Source: an uncultured Lachnospiraceae bacterium (GTDB lineage: Bacteria; Bacillota; Clostridia; Lachnospirales; Lachnospiraceae). From it: a DNA stretch of 64,000 bases. The DNA lies in the NCBI GenBank assembly GCA_949948735.1, contig CATLGV010000001.1:62001-126000 (forward strand), given 5' to 3'. The notes beneath the pieces were generated by a model. The model did no database searches. It was not told the DNA's origin and saw nothing but the letters and a program-made list of their open reading frames with translations. The first letter of the stretch is position 1. Each line of letters starts with the position of its first letter. The translations under genes were made by a program, and so were the position numbers. Positions 26,287-34,351 of this stretch are shown one piece after another.

Positions 26287-26868
26287 CTATTCGACCAGGC
26301 CGATATCACTGTCCCCTGAAGCCATCTTAAACCATGCCTTGCCGATGATATACTCGATCTTTACCGTTCCGATATTCGCGGAGCGGCTGTCCTCGCTGTT
26401 GTTACAGTTGTCGCCGATAACAAAGTATTCGTTTTCGCCCAGCGTAATCTCGTTTTCCAAAACGCCTGGCTCGGCAATCCGGTCGTTAAAATATTCTTCG
26501 ACAGCCTCTTCATTGACATACAGCACGCCGTTTTTTATGTAGAGTGTATCGCCCGGAACGCCTACGACGCGTTTCACATAATAGTGCGATTTCTCATTGC
26601 CGTTTGGCAGAAATACGATGACGTCGCCTGCCCGGGGGGAGGATACCTTGTAAATCAGCCTGTTTAAAAAGATTTCCTGTCCATTATACAGGCTGGGCTC
26701 CATCGACGCGCCGATAACGCTGGTCTTCATCCCGACACAGTATACGACTACGATTGCCAGAAATATGGATACGCATATCCAGAAAATCCAGCTGACGATT
26801 TCCCGCAGCAGTACCATATTTAGTTTTTTCTTTTTCTGATAAAAGGTGAGTCCCTTTCGTCTTGCCAT
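26287..26868 (-). CDS. lepB: Signal peptidase I (second copy)
   Basis: 193 residues: a basic start MARRKGLTFYQKKKK, one membrane helix, catalytic Ser in VIGASMEPSLYNGQEI, catalytic Lys in YYVKRVVGVPGD, and VIGDNCNNSEDSRSANIG. Clearly diverged from the downstream copy, with a longer cytoplasmic start. Several signal peptidases with different substrate ranges are common in Firmicutes. First gene of the nine-gene operon behind the promoter at 26905-26933. Confidence 0.95.
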   Translation of the reverse strand: MARRKGLTFYQKKKKLNMVLLREIVSWIFWICVSIFLAIVVVYCVGMKTSVIGASMEPSLYNGQEIFLNRLIYKVSSPRAGDVIVFLPNGNEKSHYYVKRVVGVPGDTLYIKNGVLYVNEEAVEEYFNDRIAEPGVLENEITLGENEYFVIGDNCNNSEDSRSANIGTVKIEYIIGKAWFKMASGDSDIGLVE

Positions 26869-26904
26869 TATATGCTGCCTTTCGTCCGCTATTGTCCACC
26901 TATG

Positions 26905-26933
26905 ATTATAACCAATCCCAAAGCCTATTGCAA
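26905..26933 (-). promoter_or_regulatory. Promoter of the lepB-rbgA-lepB-rnhB operon
   Basis: TTGCAA (26928-26933), 17-nt spacer, TATAAT (26905-26910), about 37 nt before lepB. Confidence 0.75.
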
Positions 26934-26955
26934 GTGCAGTAATTTACTACAGAAT

Positions 26956-26982
26956 AAAAAACAGGGCTTTGAAAAGCCCCGT
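26956..26982 (-). terminator. Terminator of rplS
   Basis: Minus strand: GGGGCTTT tc AAAGCCC core stem extended by AC/GT pairs and followed by TTTTTT, 15 nt after the L19 stop. Confidence 0.9.
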
Positions 26983-26997
26983 CTTGTTATACATTGA

Positions 26998-27345
26998 TTA
27001 TTTTACTAATTCCTTAACCTTGGCCTTCTTACCAACACGGTCTCTCAAGTAGTACAGCTTTGCCCGTCTTACCTTACCGGTTCTTACAAGCTCTACCTTC
27101 TCAACATTCGGAGAATGCATGGGCCATGTCTTCTCTACGCCGACACCGTTAGAAAGCTTTCTGACAGTAAAGGTGGTTCTGTTGCTGCCGCCCTGAATCT
27201 TGATTACGGTACCCTCAAATATCTGAATTCTTTCTCTGTTGCCTTCCTTAATCTTGCCGTGTACCTTAACGGTATCACCTACATTAAAGCTGTCGATAGA
27301 CTCCTTTAACTGCTCACGCTCAATTTCTCTGATTATCTCGTTCAT
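26998..27345 (-). CDS. rplS: 50S ribosomal protein L19
   Basis: 115 residues from 27345 (AAGGAGG ten nt upstream); an earlier in-frame ATG overlaps the ribosome site. Motifs [40 protein letters not shown] and [10 protein letters not shown] are diagnostic. L19 sits at the subunit interface near the 30S. It has its own promoter and terminator although trmD, its usual partner, is nearby; the MATE gene separates them. Confidence 0.97.
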   Translation of the reverse strand: MNEIIREIEREQLKESIDSFNVGDTVKVHGKIKEGNRERIQIFEGTVIKIQGGSNRTTFTVRKLSNGVGVEKTWPMHSPNVEKVELVRTGKVRRAKLYYLRDRVGKKAKVKELVK

Positions 27346-27449
27346 TCTATGTCTGCCTCCTTCATTCATTCGACGTTCTTAATATTCTACATCATATACA
27401 CCCGATATGACTCATACCAGAGGACCATCTCTTTATTCGCAACATGAAT

Positions 27450-27478
27450 ACTATACCACAGGTTTCTCAATATTGCAA
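27450..27478 (-). promoter_or_regulatory. Promoter of rplS with ~100-nt leader
   Basis: TTGCAA (27473-27478), 17-nt spacer, TATAGT (27450-27455). The ~100-nt untranslated leader is the right place for an L19-type autoregulatory leader, but I did not resolve a structure in it. Confidence 0.65.
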
Positions 27479-27483
27479 GGGAT

Positions 27484-27514
27484 TTTTCAACCGTTGGGAC
27501 ATGCCGGTTGAAAA
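27484..27514 (-). terminator. Hairpin after the MATE gene
   Basis: TTTTCAACCG and CGGTTGAAAA, a perfect 10-bp stem with an 11-nt loop, 8 nt after the MATE stop. The T-run on the 3' side is poor, so efficiency is uncertain. Confidence 0.6.
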
Positions 27515-27521
27515 CGGCGCT

Positions 27522-28907
27522 CTATATCTTTATTTTCGTCCATTTATCGGCCTTAAACCGTATCGACGCAAACAGGAAGCGCGATATCTGGTCCGCAAGA
27601 ATGCCCAGCCATATCCCCGGAATCCCCCAGCTTAAGAGAATGCCGCAAAGGTAAGAAAAGCCTGTCCGGATAACGGTGACGCTGATGGTGGACGCAATGG
27701 CGGTGTAGGTTGTATCCCCTGCGCCTCGAAGGCATCCCATATAAATCACCTGCGATACCTGGAAGAGCACGATAACAATGATTACGCGGATAATCTGCAC
27801 TCCGTACGCAACGATATTGTCCTCCTCAAAAAACAGCCTGTAAAGCGTCTCGCCGCCAAAGAAATAGATTACGGCAAGCGCTATCGAGATGCACAGGCCG
27901 ATGCGCCTGCACACCTTCCCGTACTCCTTTGCTTTGTCGGGCGCCCCCTCGCCCAGACTCCTTCCGATCAGGGCAACTGCGGCTACCTGCATGCCGTCGC
28001 CGAAGGAGAAGGTCATTCCGAGAATATTCATCCCGACCTGATGCGCCGCCATAGCGGCGGTCCCCATGCCCGCCGCCATCATCGCCGTGGACATAAAGCC
28101 GATGCGCATCAGTATCTGCTCTATAAATACAGAATATCCTACCTTAATAATATGTCCCAGCGTTTCAAAGGAGCCTTTTATTTTCGCTCTGATAATATAC
28201 GGCAGGCTTACGAAATTATCCTTCTGAAACAGGGAGCAGATGCTCATAATACACGCGATGACCGTGCCAAACACCGTCGCAATCGCCGCGCCGTGGATGC
28301 CAAGCGCAGGGAAGCCGAAATGTCCGTTAATCAGCAGATAATTTCCGATGATATTGACGAGATTGGAAATAACGTTGGTCTTCATGGCGATAATCGTATT
28401 GCCGGAGCCGCGCTGCGCCGCGTTGATGCCCATGGAAACCACATTAAAAATCATGCCGCCCATAATAATCCTGAAATATATGACAGCCGTGTCATGTGTA
28501 TCCTCCGCGGAGCCGCAGAAATGAATAATCTGGTTTGCAAATATCACACACAATGAGGACACAACGACCACTGCTGCCAGAATAAAGAATATCGCCGTCA
28601 GTAGAATCTGATTCGCCTCCCGCTTTTTCTGTTCGCCGCGTCTTCTCGCGACAAGTGCGGACATGGAAACGTTCATCGCGATAAACATCGCAAGTCCCAT
28701 AAACTTCGGCTGCGTAGTCAGCCCTACCGCAGCTACCGCGTAGGAGCCCATCGAGCTTACCATCAGCGAATCGATCATTCCGGCAAGCGCAACAAAAAAG
28801 GACTCGCACACGGCGGGCCATGCCATGCGCAGGGCTTCCTGTACAACGTTTTTCCTGTTGCTTTCGCCAATCACGGCTTTACTCATTTGGCACTCATCTT
28901 CTTTCAT
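27522..28907 (-). CDS. MATE family efflux transporter
   Basis: 461 residues with twelve predicted membrane helices in two similar halves. Typical motifs include MAWPAVCESFFVALAGMIDSLMVSSMG near the start, RGSGNTIIAMKTNVISNLVNI, and the mirrored LRGAGDTTYTAIASTISVTVIR in the second half. MATE pumps export cationic drugs or metabolites with Na+ or H+. It closes the trmD-containing transcript, 46 nt after trmD. The substrate is unknown. Confidence 0.92.
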   Translation of the reverse strand: MKEDECQMSKAVIGESNRKNVVQEALRMAWPAVCESFFVALAGMIDSLMVSSMGSYAVAAVGLTTQPKFMGLAMFIAMNVSMSALVARRRGEQKKREANQILLTAIFFILAAVVVVSSLCVIFANQIIHFCGSAEDTHDTAVIYFRIIMGGMIFNVVSMGINAAQRGSGNTIIAMKTNVISNLVNIIGNYLLINGHFGFPALGIHGAAIATVFGTVIACIMSICSLFQKDNFVSLPYIIRAKIKGSFETLGHIIKVGYSVFIEQILMRIGFMSTAMMAAGMGTAAMAAHQVGMNILGMTFSFGDGMQVAAVALIGRSLGEGAPDKAKEYGKVCRRIGLCISIALAVIYFFGGETLYRLFFEEDNIVAYGVQIIRVIIVIVLFQVSQVIYMGCLRGAGDTTYTAIASTISVTVIRTGFSYLCGILLSWGIPGIWLGILADQISRFLFASIRFKADKWTKIKI

Positions 28908-28953
28908 AGGATACGCCTTGCCGCCGGCGCTTCTGCTTTTGCCGCCGGCCGTC

Positions 28954-29718
28954 TCAGGGCGATTTGTCTTTGTTTGCCAGATAGGCCGCGTACAGCTCCG
29001 GCCGCCTTATTCTGGTCCGTTCCAGGGACTGCTCCTGCCGCCATTTTGCAATGTTGGCATGATGCCCGCTCAGCAGCACCTCCGGCACCCGCCTCTCATG
29101 CCAGACCTCCGGCCGCGAGTACTGGGGATATTCCAACAGGCCGTTAGAATGGGATTCTGTCTCGGCAGACTCCCCGTTGTTCAGCACACCCGGCACGAGC
29201 CTTGCAATTGCGTCAATCATTACCATCGCCGGCAGCTCGCCGCCAGTCAGTACATAATCGCCAATCGAAATATAGTCCGTGACGATTTCCTCCAGCACGC
29301 GCTCGTCAATCCCCTCATAGTGGCCGCAGAGGAATATCACATCCTCCTCCCGGGCAAGCTCCGCTGCCGTTTGCTGGTAAAACAGCGCGCCCTGCGGCGT
29401 GACATAAATCACGCGCACCCTGTCGCTTTGCGGCGGGGCGCCCTGCGAAGCCTCCTGTGCCTGCTGCAGCGACCTGCGCTGCCCTATCTGCGCTGTCAGG
29501 GCCTGCCAGCAGTCATAAACCGGCTGCGCCTGCATCAGCATGCCCGCACCGCCGCCATAGGTATAGTCGTCGACCTTATTGTGCTTATCCAGCGTATAAT
29601 CACGGATATTTACGGCATTTATCGATATACAGCCCTTTTCCTCCGCTCTTCCGATGATGCTTGTCCGCAGCCCGTTTCGCACCATATCCGGGAACAATGT
29701 CATAATATGAAAATGCAT
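28954..29718 (-). CDS. trmD: tRNA (guanine37-N1)-methyltransferase TrmD
   Basis: 254 residues. The SAM-binding trefoil knot is visible in FLCGHYEGIDERVLEEI and YISIGDYVLTGGELPAMVM; the start HFHIMTLFPDMVRNGLRTSI is diagnostic. It makes m1G37, which keeps tRNA in frame. It lies directly after rimM, as in most bacteria. The stretch around residues 70-110 is longer than in E. coli and looks like a surface loop. Confidence 0.96.
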   Translation of the reverse strand: MHFHIMTLFPDMVRNGLRTSIIGRAEEKGCISINAVNIRDYTLDKHNKVDDYTYGGGAGMLMQAQPVYDCWQALTAQIGQRRSLQQAQEASQGAPPQSDRVRVIYVTPQGALFYQQTAAELAREEDVIFLCGHYEGIDERVLEEIVTDYISIGDYVLTGGELPAMVMIDAIARLVPGVLNNGESAETESHSNGLLEYPQYSRPEVWHERRVPEVLLSGHHANIAKWRQEQSLERTRIRRPELYAAYLANKDKSP

Positions 29719-29739
29719 CTCGCCGTCCTCTTTGCTTCC

Positions 29740-30249
29740 CTAATCCATCAGCCCGTCCATCACATGCACCTTCATGCGGCGGGCTTCCATATCCACCTCA
29801 AGGATACACTGCCTGATTGCGGGCAGCAGCAATTCTCTGCCGTCTGTAAGCCGGACTGCGTACACATCGTTCGCACCCGTCTCTATCACGTCCGTAAGGA
29901 CGCCCAGCAGCGTCCCGTCCTCGTCAAATACTTCCAGGTCAATCAAGTCCGCGATAAAATATTCGTCCTTTTTCAGCTTCACCGCATTTTCGCGTGTTAC
30001 GTAAAGGCTTTTTCCCTTATACCGCTCAATATCATTGATATTATCATAGCCCTTAAATTTTAACAGGGCAAGGTTTTTGAAGAATTTTACCCCTTCGATT
30101 TCCAAAACAAGCTTATCTTTTCCGGTATCCAGCAGGACTTCCTTCAGCTGCCGGAACCGCTTCACGTCATCCGTTGTCGGGAATACCTTGACCTCCCCGC
30201 GGAGTCCGTGCGTCTGGGTAATGATACCCACCTGTAACAGCTCCTCCAT
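29740..30249 (-). CDS. rimM: Ribosome maturation factor RimM
   Basis: 169 residues: VGIITQTHGLRGEVKVFPTT, then KGKSLYVTRE at the domain joint and a PRC-barrel half (YFIADLIDLEVFDEDGTLLG, LLPAIRQCILEVDMEARRM). It helps mature the 30S head by binding S19. GGAGAGGCAT precedes the ATG. It is separated from khpA by a terminator-like hairpin. Confidence 0.96.
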   Translation of the reverse strand: MEELLQVGIITQTHGLRGEVKVFPTTDDVKRFRQLKEVLLDTGKDKLVLEIEGVKFFKNLALLKFKGYDNINDIERYKGKSLYVTRENAVKLKKDEYFIADLIDLEVFDEDGTLLGVLTDVIETGANDVYAVRLTDGRELLLPAIRQCILEVDMEARRMKVHVMDGLMD

Positions 30250-30297
30250 ATGCCTCTCCTATTGACTGAAATAATATGATGCCGAAAGAAAAGGAAA

Positions 30298-30325
30298 CAA
30301 GGTGCTTCTGTCCTGAAACACCCTG
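30298..30325 (-). terminator. Internal hairpin between khpA and rimM
   Basis: Minus strand CAGGGTGTTT and AAGCACCTTG pair over 10 bp with two G-U pairs and an 8-nt loop, followed by TTTCCTTTTC. Probably a partial terminator setting the ratio between the ribosomal-protein part and rimM-trmD. Confidence 0.6.
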
Positions 30326-30332
30326 TCTTTTC

Positions 30333-30563
30333 TTAAACGATTTCAACCTCTACCTTCAGGTTTTCTTTGGATGACGCCGCCTTGACAACGGAACGGATCG
30401 CCTTGGCAATTCTTCCCTGCTTGCCAATGACCTTACCCATATCGGAAGCCGCTACATGAAGCTCAATCGTAATATTATTCTTACCATTGTCCTTCTCCGT
30501 AACTACAACCTCATCCGGATTGTCTACTAAAGCCTTCGCTATAACTTCGACTAACTCCTTCAT
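30333..30563 (-). CDS. khpA: KH-domain RNA-binding protein KhpA
   Basis: 76 residues from the second in-frame ATG, giving MKELVEVIAKALVDNPDEVVV, the usual start of the family; an ATG 12 nt upstream sits too close to the ribosome site. The KH motif is VIGKQGRIAKAIRSVVKAAS. KhpA pairs with KhpB to bind RNA and affects cell elongation in streptococci. Located between rpsP and rimM as in other Firmicutes. Confidence 0.94.
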   Translation of the reverse strand: MKELVEVIAKALVDNPDEVVVTEKDNGKNNITIELHVAASDMGKVIGKQGRIAKAIRSVVKAASSKENLKVEVEIV

Positions 30564-30641
30564 ACCTGTAACCATGCCCCTTTCTTATCCTGCGGATTCG
30601 CGCCTGCGCGCAAATCTGCCGAGCCTGCATTGTCAATGTAT

Positions 30642-30887
30642 TTATTTCTTAATGCCTGCAGCTTTGAAAAGTCTGGAAACCGTCTCTGTAGGCTGCGCGC
30701 CGTTTGCCAGCCACTTTTTCGCCAGCTCCTCATTTACCTTGAACTCGCTGGGGTCGGTATTGGGATTGTAGGTGCCAATCTCCTCAATACATCTTCCGTC
30801 TCTGGGGGATCTGGAGTCCGCTACGATAATTCTATAAATAGGAGCTTTCTTCTGACCCATTCTTCTTAATCTGATTTTTACTGCCAT
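30642..30887 (-). CDS. rpsP: 30S ribosomal protein S16
   Basis: 81 residues: [40 protein letters not shown] and the close [15 protein letters not shown] are diagnostic. S16 is an assembly protein of the 30S body. AAGGTGAAAGAAC precedes the start; it follows ffh by about 40 nt. Confidence 0.97.
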   Translation of the reverse strand: MAVKIRLRRMGQKKAPIYRIIVADSRSPRDGRCIEEIGTYNPNTDPSEFKVNEELAKKWLANGAQPTETVSRLFKAAGIKK

Positions 30888-30927
30888 GTTCTTTCACCTT
30901 ATAACCTTTCCTGTTAAATTAAATTTA

Positions 30928-32283
30928 TTAAAAAGGAAGCTTAAAGCGTCCTTTTTTTCCTCCTAATCCTCCCATCATGCCGGGAAGCTGCTTCATCATC
31001 TTCTGAGACTGCTCAAACTGCTTGATAAAGCGGTTTACCACTGCGATGTCCACGCCTGCGCCTCTGGCAATGCGGTGCTTACGGCTCGGGTTCAAAAGCT
31101 TCGGATCCTTTCGCTCCGCCGGCGTCATGGACAGGACAACCGCCTCCATATGCGCAAGCTGCTTATCGTCCACGGCTGCTTCGAGATCGCTGGCCTTCAC
31201 GCCCATACCGGGCATCATACCCAGAATGCTGGAAAGCCCTCCGAGCTTTTTCATCTGGTTCATGCTCTCCAGGTAATCCTCGAAGTCGAATTTGCCCTTT
31301 TTGAGGCGCGCCGCCATTTCCTTTTCCTTCTCGGCGTCCATCTCGATATTGGCCTCAGCGACCTTATCTATCAGGGTCAGGACGTCTCCCATGCCAAGGA
31401 TACGGTTTGCCATTCTGTCAGGATAGAACTGTTCGATATCCGAAAGCTTTTCTCCGGTGCTGACATAAATAATCGGCTTGCCGGTAACCGCCTTGACGGA
31501 AAGCGCCGCGCCGCCCCTGGTATCGCCGTCCATCTTGGAGAGAATCACGCCGCTGACGCCGACCTTTTCGTCGAATTCCTTCGCTACGTTGACGGCATCC
31601 TGTCCGGTCATGGCATCCACCACCAGCAGCGTTTGATGCACCTCCACATTGGCCTTGATTTCCTGAAGCTCCGCCATCATGTCCTCATCTATGTGCAGCC
31701 GTCCGGCGGTATCTATAATAATAACGTTATTCTTGTTTTTGGCGGCGTGCTCCACAGCCGCCTTCGCAATATCAACCGGCTTGTGATTCGTCCCCATGGA
31801 GAAAAAATCGACCTGCTGCTTTTCGGCGTTTACCTTTAGCTGATCGACAGCCGCCGGTCTGTAAACATCGCACGCGGCCAGCAGCGGCTTCTTGCCCTTG
31901 AGCTTCAGCTTTCCGGCAATCTTGGCAGTGGCCGTCGTCTTGCCGGCGCCCTGCAGTCCGCACATCATAATGACGGTAACCGCCTTGCCGGGCTGCAGCT
32001 CCAGCTCCGTCGTCTCGGAGCCCATGAGCGAAACCATCTCTTCGTTTACGATTTTGATTACCATCTGGCCGGGATTCAATCCGTTCATCACATCGGAGCC
32101 GACCGCCCGCTCTTCCACAGCCTTGATGAACTGCTTGACTACTTTAAAGTTGACGTCCGCCTCCAGAAGAGCCATCTTGACTTCTTTTAACGCGGTTTTG
32201 ACGTCGGCCTCTGTCAGACGTCCCTTGCTTCTTAAATTTTTGAATACCTTTTGCAGCTTGTCTGTTAAACTTTCAAATGCCAT
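30928..32283 (-). CDS. ffh: Signal recognition particle protein Ffh
   Basis: 451 residues with N, G and M domains: G1 CGLQGAGKTTATAKIAG, ACDVYRPAAVDQL, DTAGRLHID, SKMDGDTRGGAALS, and the methionine-rich M domain (MNQMKKLGGLSSILGMMPGM) that binds signal peptides and SRP RNA. It targets ribosomes making membrane or secreted proteins to FtsY (42293-43246). The stop is a few bases after ylxM, so the two are translationally close. Confidence 0.97.
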   Translation of the reverse strand: MAFESLTDKLQKVFKNLRSKGRLTEADVKTALKEVKMALLEADVNFKVVKQFIKAVEERAVGSDVMNGLNPGQMVIKIVNEEMVSLMGSETTELELQPGKAVTVIMMCGLQGAGKTTATAKIAGKLKLKGKKPLLAACDVYRPAAVDQLKVNAEKQQVDFFSMGTNHKPVDIAKAAVEHAAKNKNNVIIIDTAGRLHIDEDMMAELQEIKANVEVHQTLLVVDAMTGQDAVNVAKEFDEKVGVSGVILSKMDGDTRGGAALSVKAVTGKPIIYVSTGEKLSDIEQFYPDRMANRILGMGDVLTLIDKVAEANIEMDAEKEKEMAARLKKGKFDFEDYLESMNQMKKLGGLSSILGMMPGMGVKASDLEAAVDDKQLAHMEAVVLSMTPAERKDPKLLNPSRKHRIARGAGVDIAVVNRFIKQFEQSQKMMKQLPGMMGGLGGKKGRFKLPF

Positions 32284-32287
32284 GCAA

Positions 32288-32647
32288 TCAAAGCTCCTCT
32301 ATTATTTCGTTTGTCAACCGCTTTATTTCCTCGTCCTCCGTCAACAGATTGATCTTCTGCAGCCGGTCTCTGATTCTGCCGAATTTGTCTACCAGACGAA
32401 GCTTTTCCTCATAATCCCGCAGGGACTTGTCGCACCGCTTCAGGATATCGTGGACGCCCTGCCTGCTGATTCCCTGTTCGTCCGCAATCTCTCCCAGCGA
32501 TAAATCGTTAAATACCGCGTCCTCGTAAATCTTTTTCTGGTGCGGCGTCAAAAGCTCGCTGTAGAAGTCAAAAAGCATCCCTTTGTATTCCAGCCGTTCA
32601 AGCGTATGTCCGCCTGACAGGGCCTCTTTATTTCCATCCGCCTTCAC
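32288..32647 (-). CDS. ylxM: YlxM/p13 helix-turn-helix protein associated with SRP
   Basis: 119 residues from a GTG at 32647 (GGAGACAGT upstream). Sigma-factor-like helix-turn-helix: LLTPHQKKIYEDAVFNDLSLG and IADEQGISRQGVHDILKRCD. In streptococci YlxM modulates the SRP GTPase cycle. The gene precedes ffh in nearly all Firmicutes and is four bases from it here. Confidence 0.93.
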   Translation of the reverse strand: MKADGNKEALSGGHTLERLEYKGMLFDFYSELLTPHQKKIYEDAVFNDLSLGEIADEQGISRQGVHDILKRCDKSLRDYEEKLRLVDKFGRIRDRLQKINLLTEDEEIKRLTNEIIEEL

Positions 32648-32684
32648 ACTGTCTCCTTGCCTGCCGCATCATACGGCCTTTACA

Positions 32685-32713
32685 AGAATACTATAGAACG
32701 AAACAGGTGTCAA
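32685..32713 (-). promoter_or_regulatory. Promoter of the ylxM-ffh-rpsP operon
   Basis: TTGACA (32708-32713), 17-nt spacer, TATTCT (32685-32690), about 38 nt before ylxM. The -35 box lies inside a long dyad (32704-32733). Confidence 0.6.
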
Positions 32714-32733
32714 GTATTTTTTCTTGACACCTG
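32704..32733. promoter_or_regulatory. 30-bp dyad covering the ylxM -35 box
   Basis: CAGGTGTCAAG and CTTGACACCTG, perfect 11-bp arms with an 8-nt AT centre, in the gap between divergent ylxM and the SpoIIE-type gene. Each arm holds a TTGACA. On the plus strand it is followed by T-rich sequence, so it could also stop stray transcripts. Confidence 0.5.
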
Positions 32734-32794
32734 CATTTTTGTGTTTTCCAGAACAAACCGCATCTTTAAAGGTATCATTTGCAGGCCGCTTTGC

Positions 32795-32823
32795 TGGAAA
32801 GCCCTGTCTTCATCTGTTATAAT
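32795..32823 (+). promoter_or_regulatory. Promoter of the SpoIIE-type phosphatase gene
   Basis: TGGAAA (32795-32800), 17-nt spacer, extended TGT-TATAAT (32818-32823), about 59 nt before the start codon. Nearly the same boxes as the hydrogenase-receptor promoter at 17894-17922. Confidence 0.65.
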
Positions 32824-32881
32824 GATCTAATAATTAAAAATACCTTCAATGGACAAAACATAACGATGGAGAGATACGGCG

Positions 32882-34351
32882 TTGAAAAGGCAAAAAAGCA
32901 TAAAATACAAGAAAGCAAATAACGATTTGGAGTGGAAGGCAATCCTTGAAAACGAGACGGAGGCCAACCGATACGCGGCAAAATGTCTTGCCGTATGCGC
33001 CCTTGTCGGCGTGATTGCATGGCTTTTTAATATTGTAGGGATATTTATTATTCCGGCACAGATTATGAATGTCGGCATGCCCCTTACCATCCTGTTCTTT
33101 CTGATACCGATACCCGTTTGCAGGATCACGGGCGGGACCCCCCGCTGGGTCAAATATGTCGTCTTATTCTGCGGAATCACCGGCATCTTTATTTTATCCG
33201 GCGCCATGCCCAAGCACGGTGTTCTGGCATGGGCGGTGCCGCTTTCGCTAAGCTGCCATTATTATTCGAAAAACCTGACCCGGCTGACGCTCATTGCTTC
33301 ATGGGTGCTTTTTTCCGTTTCCATTTATATCGGCATGGCCATCGGCGAAGGCGATTTGAATCTGTTTGTCACGATTGACGGCTTTAAGGATATTATTACG
33401 GAGAGGGCCAAGTACGACGCGACCCTTTTCTCGACCTTTCCGCGCAATCTCACGGACAAAATGCTGCGCGAAGCCGCTCTTTTCTTTGTGCTTCCGCGCG
33501 CCCTGATTCTGCTGGGGCTTTGTTCCATCTGCACCACCATTGCCGGACGGACAAGGAAGCTGCTGGAGGCACAGATCAAGGACAGTGAGGAACGCCAGCG
33601 CATTTCTACGGAGCTGGATGTCGCGACGCGCATTCAGGCGGATATGCTGCCCTGTATTTTCCCTGCTTTTCCGGAGCGCCCGGAGTTTGACATCTATGCG
33701 TCCATGAATCCGGCCAAAGAGGTCGGCGGCGACTTCTATGATTTCTTTATGGTAGACGAAACGCATCTTGCCGTCGTAATCGCTGACGTGTCCGGCAAGG
33801 GCATCCCTGCCGCGCTTTTTATGGTCATCGGCAAGACGCTGATCAAGGATCACACAAAGCCGGGCGTTGATTTGGGGGATGTTTTCTCGGAGGTAAACGC
33901 GCTGTTGTGTGAAGCCAACAGCGAAGGGCTGTTTATTACGGCCTTTGAAGGGGTTTTGAATCTTACAACCGGAGAGTTCTGTTTTGTCAATGCGGGACAT
34001 GAGATGCCCTTTATCGCCAGATGCGGCAGCGCCTATGAACCGTACAGGCTGCGCGCCGGCTTCGTGCTTGCGGGCATGGAAGACATGAAATACCAAAGCG
34101 GGCAAATCCGGCTTTCGCCCGGAGACAAGATTTTCCAATATACCGACGGCGTAACGGAAGCCACCAATGCGGCGCATGAGCTCTACGGTATGCAGCGCCT
34201 TACGGACGTGCTTGCACGAAATACCGCCTTGCCGCCTGCAGAGCTTCTTCCCGTCGTAAAGGCGGATATCGATGCGTTTGTGGGCGAAGCGCCGCAGTTT
34301 GACGACATCACAATGCTCTGCATGGAATATTTAAAGAGATCCGGCAGCTAA
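32882..34351 (+). CDS. Membrane SpoIIE-type PP2C protein phosphatase
   Basis: 489 residues from a TTG (GGAG ten nt upstream; the nearby ATG is out of frame). Five or six membrane helices (~33-220), a short coiled linker, then a PPM/SpoIIE phosphatase (~245-487) with metal-binding D284 (VGGDFYDFF) and D302 (IADVSGKGIPAALF) and QFDDITMLCM at the end. Such enzymes dephosphorylate STAS antagonists and so release sigma factors or other partners. A STAS protein and a RsbW-like kinase are encoded 4-5 kb away on the other strand, the likely partners. Its 3' end overlaps the next gene by 21 bp. Confidence 0.92.
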   Translation: MKRQKSIKYKKANNDLEWKAILENETEANRYAAKCLAVCALVGVIAWLFNIVGIFIIPAQIMNVGMPLTILFFLIPIPVCRITGGTPRWVKYVVLFCGITGIFILSGAMPKHGVLAWAVPLSLSCHYYSKNLTRLTLIASWVLFSVSIYIGMAIGEGDLNLFVTIDGFKDIITERAKYDATLFSTFPRNLTDKMLREAALFFVLPRALILLGLCSICTTIAGRTRKLLEAQIKDSEERQRISTELDVATRIQADMLPCIFPAFPERPEFDIYASMNPAKEVGGDFYDFFMVDETHLAVVIADVSGKGIPAALFMVIGKTLIKDHTKPGVDLGDVFSEVNALLCEANSEGLFITAFEGVLNLTTGEFCFVNAGHEMPFIARCGSAYEPYRLRAGFVLAGMEDMKYQSGQIRLSPGDKIFQYTDGVTEATNAAHELYGMQRLTDVLARNTALPPAELLPVVKADIDAFVGEAPQFDDITMLCMEYLKRSGS

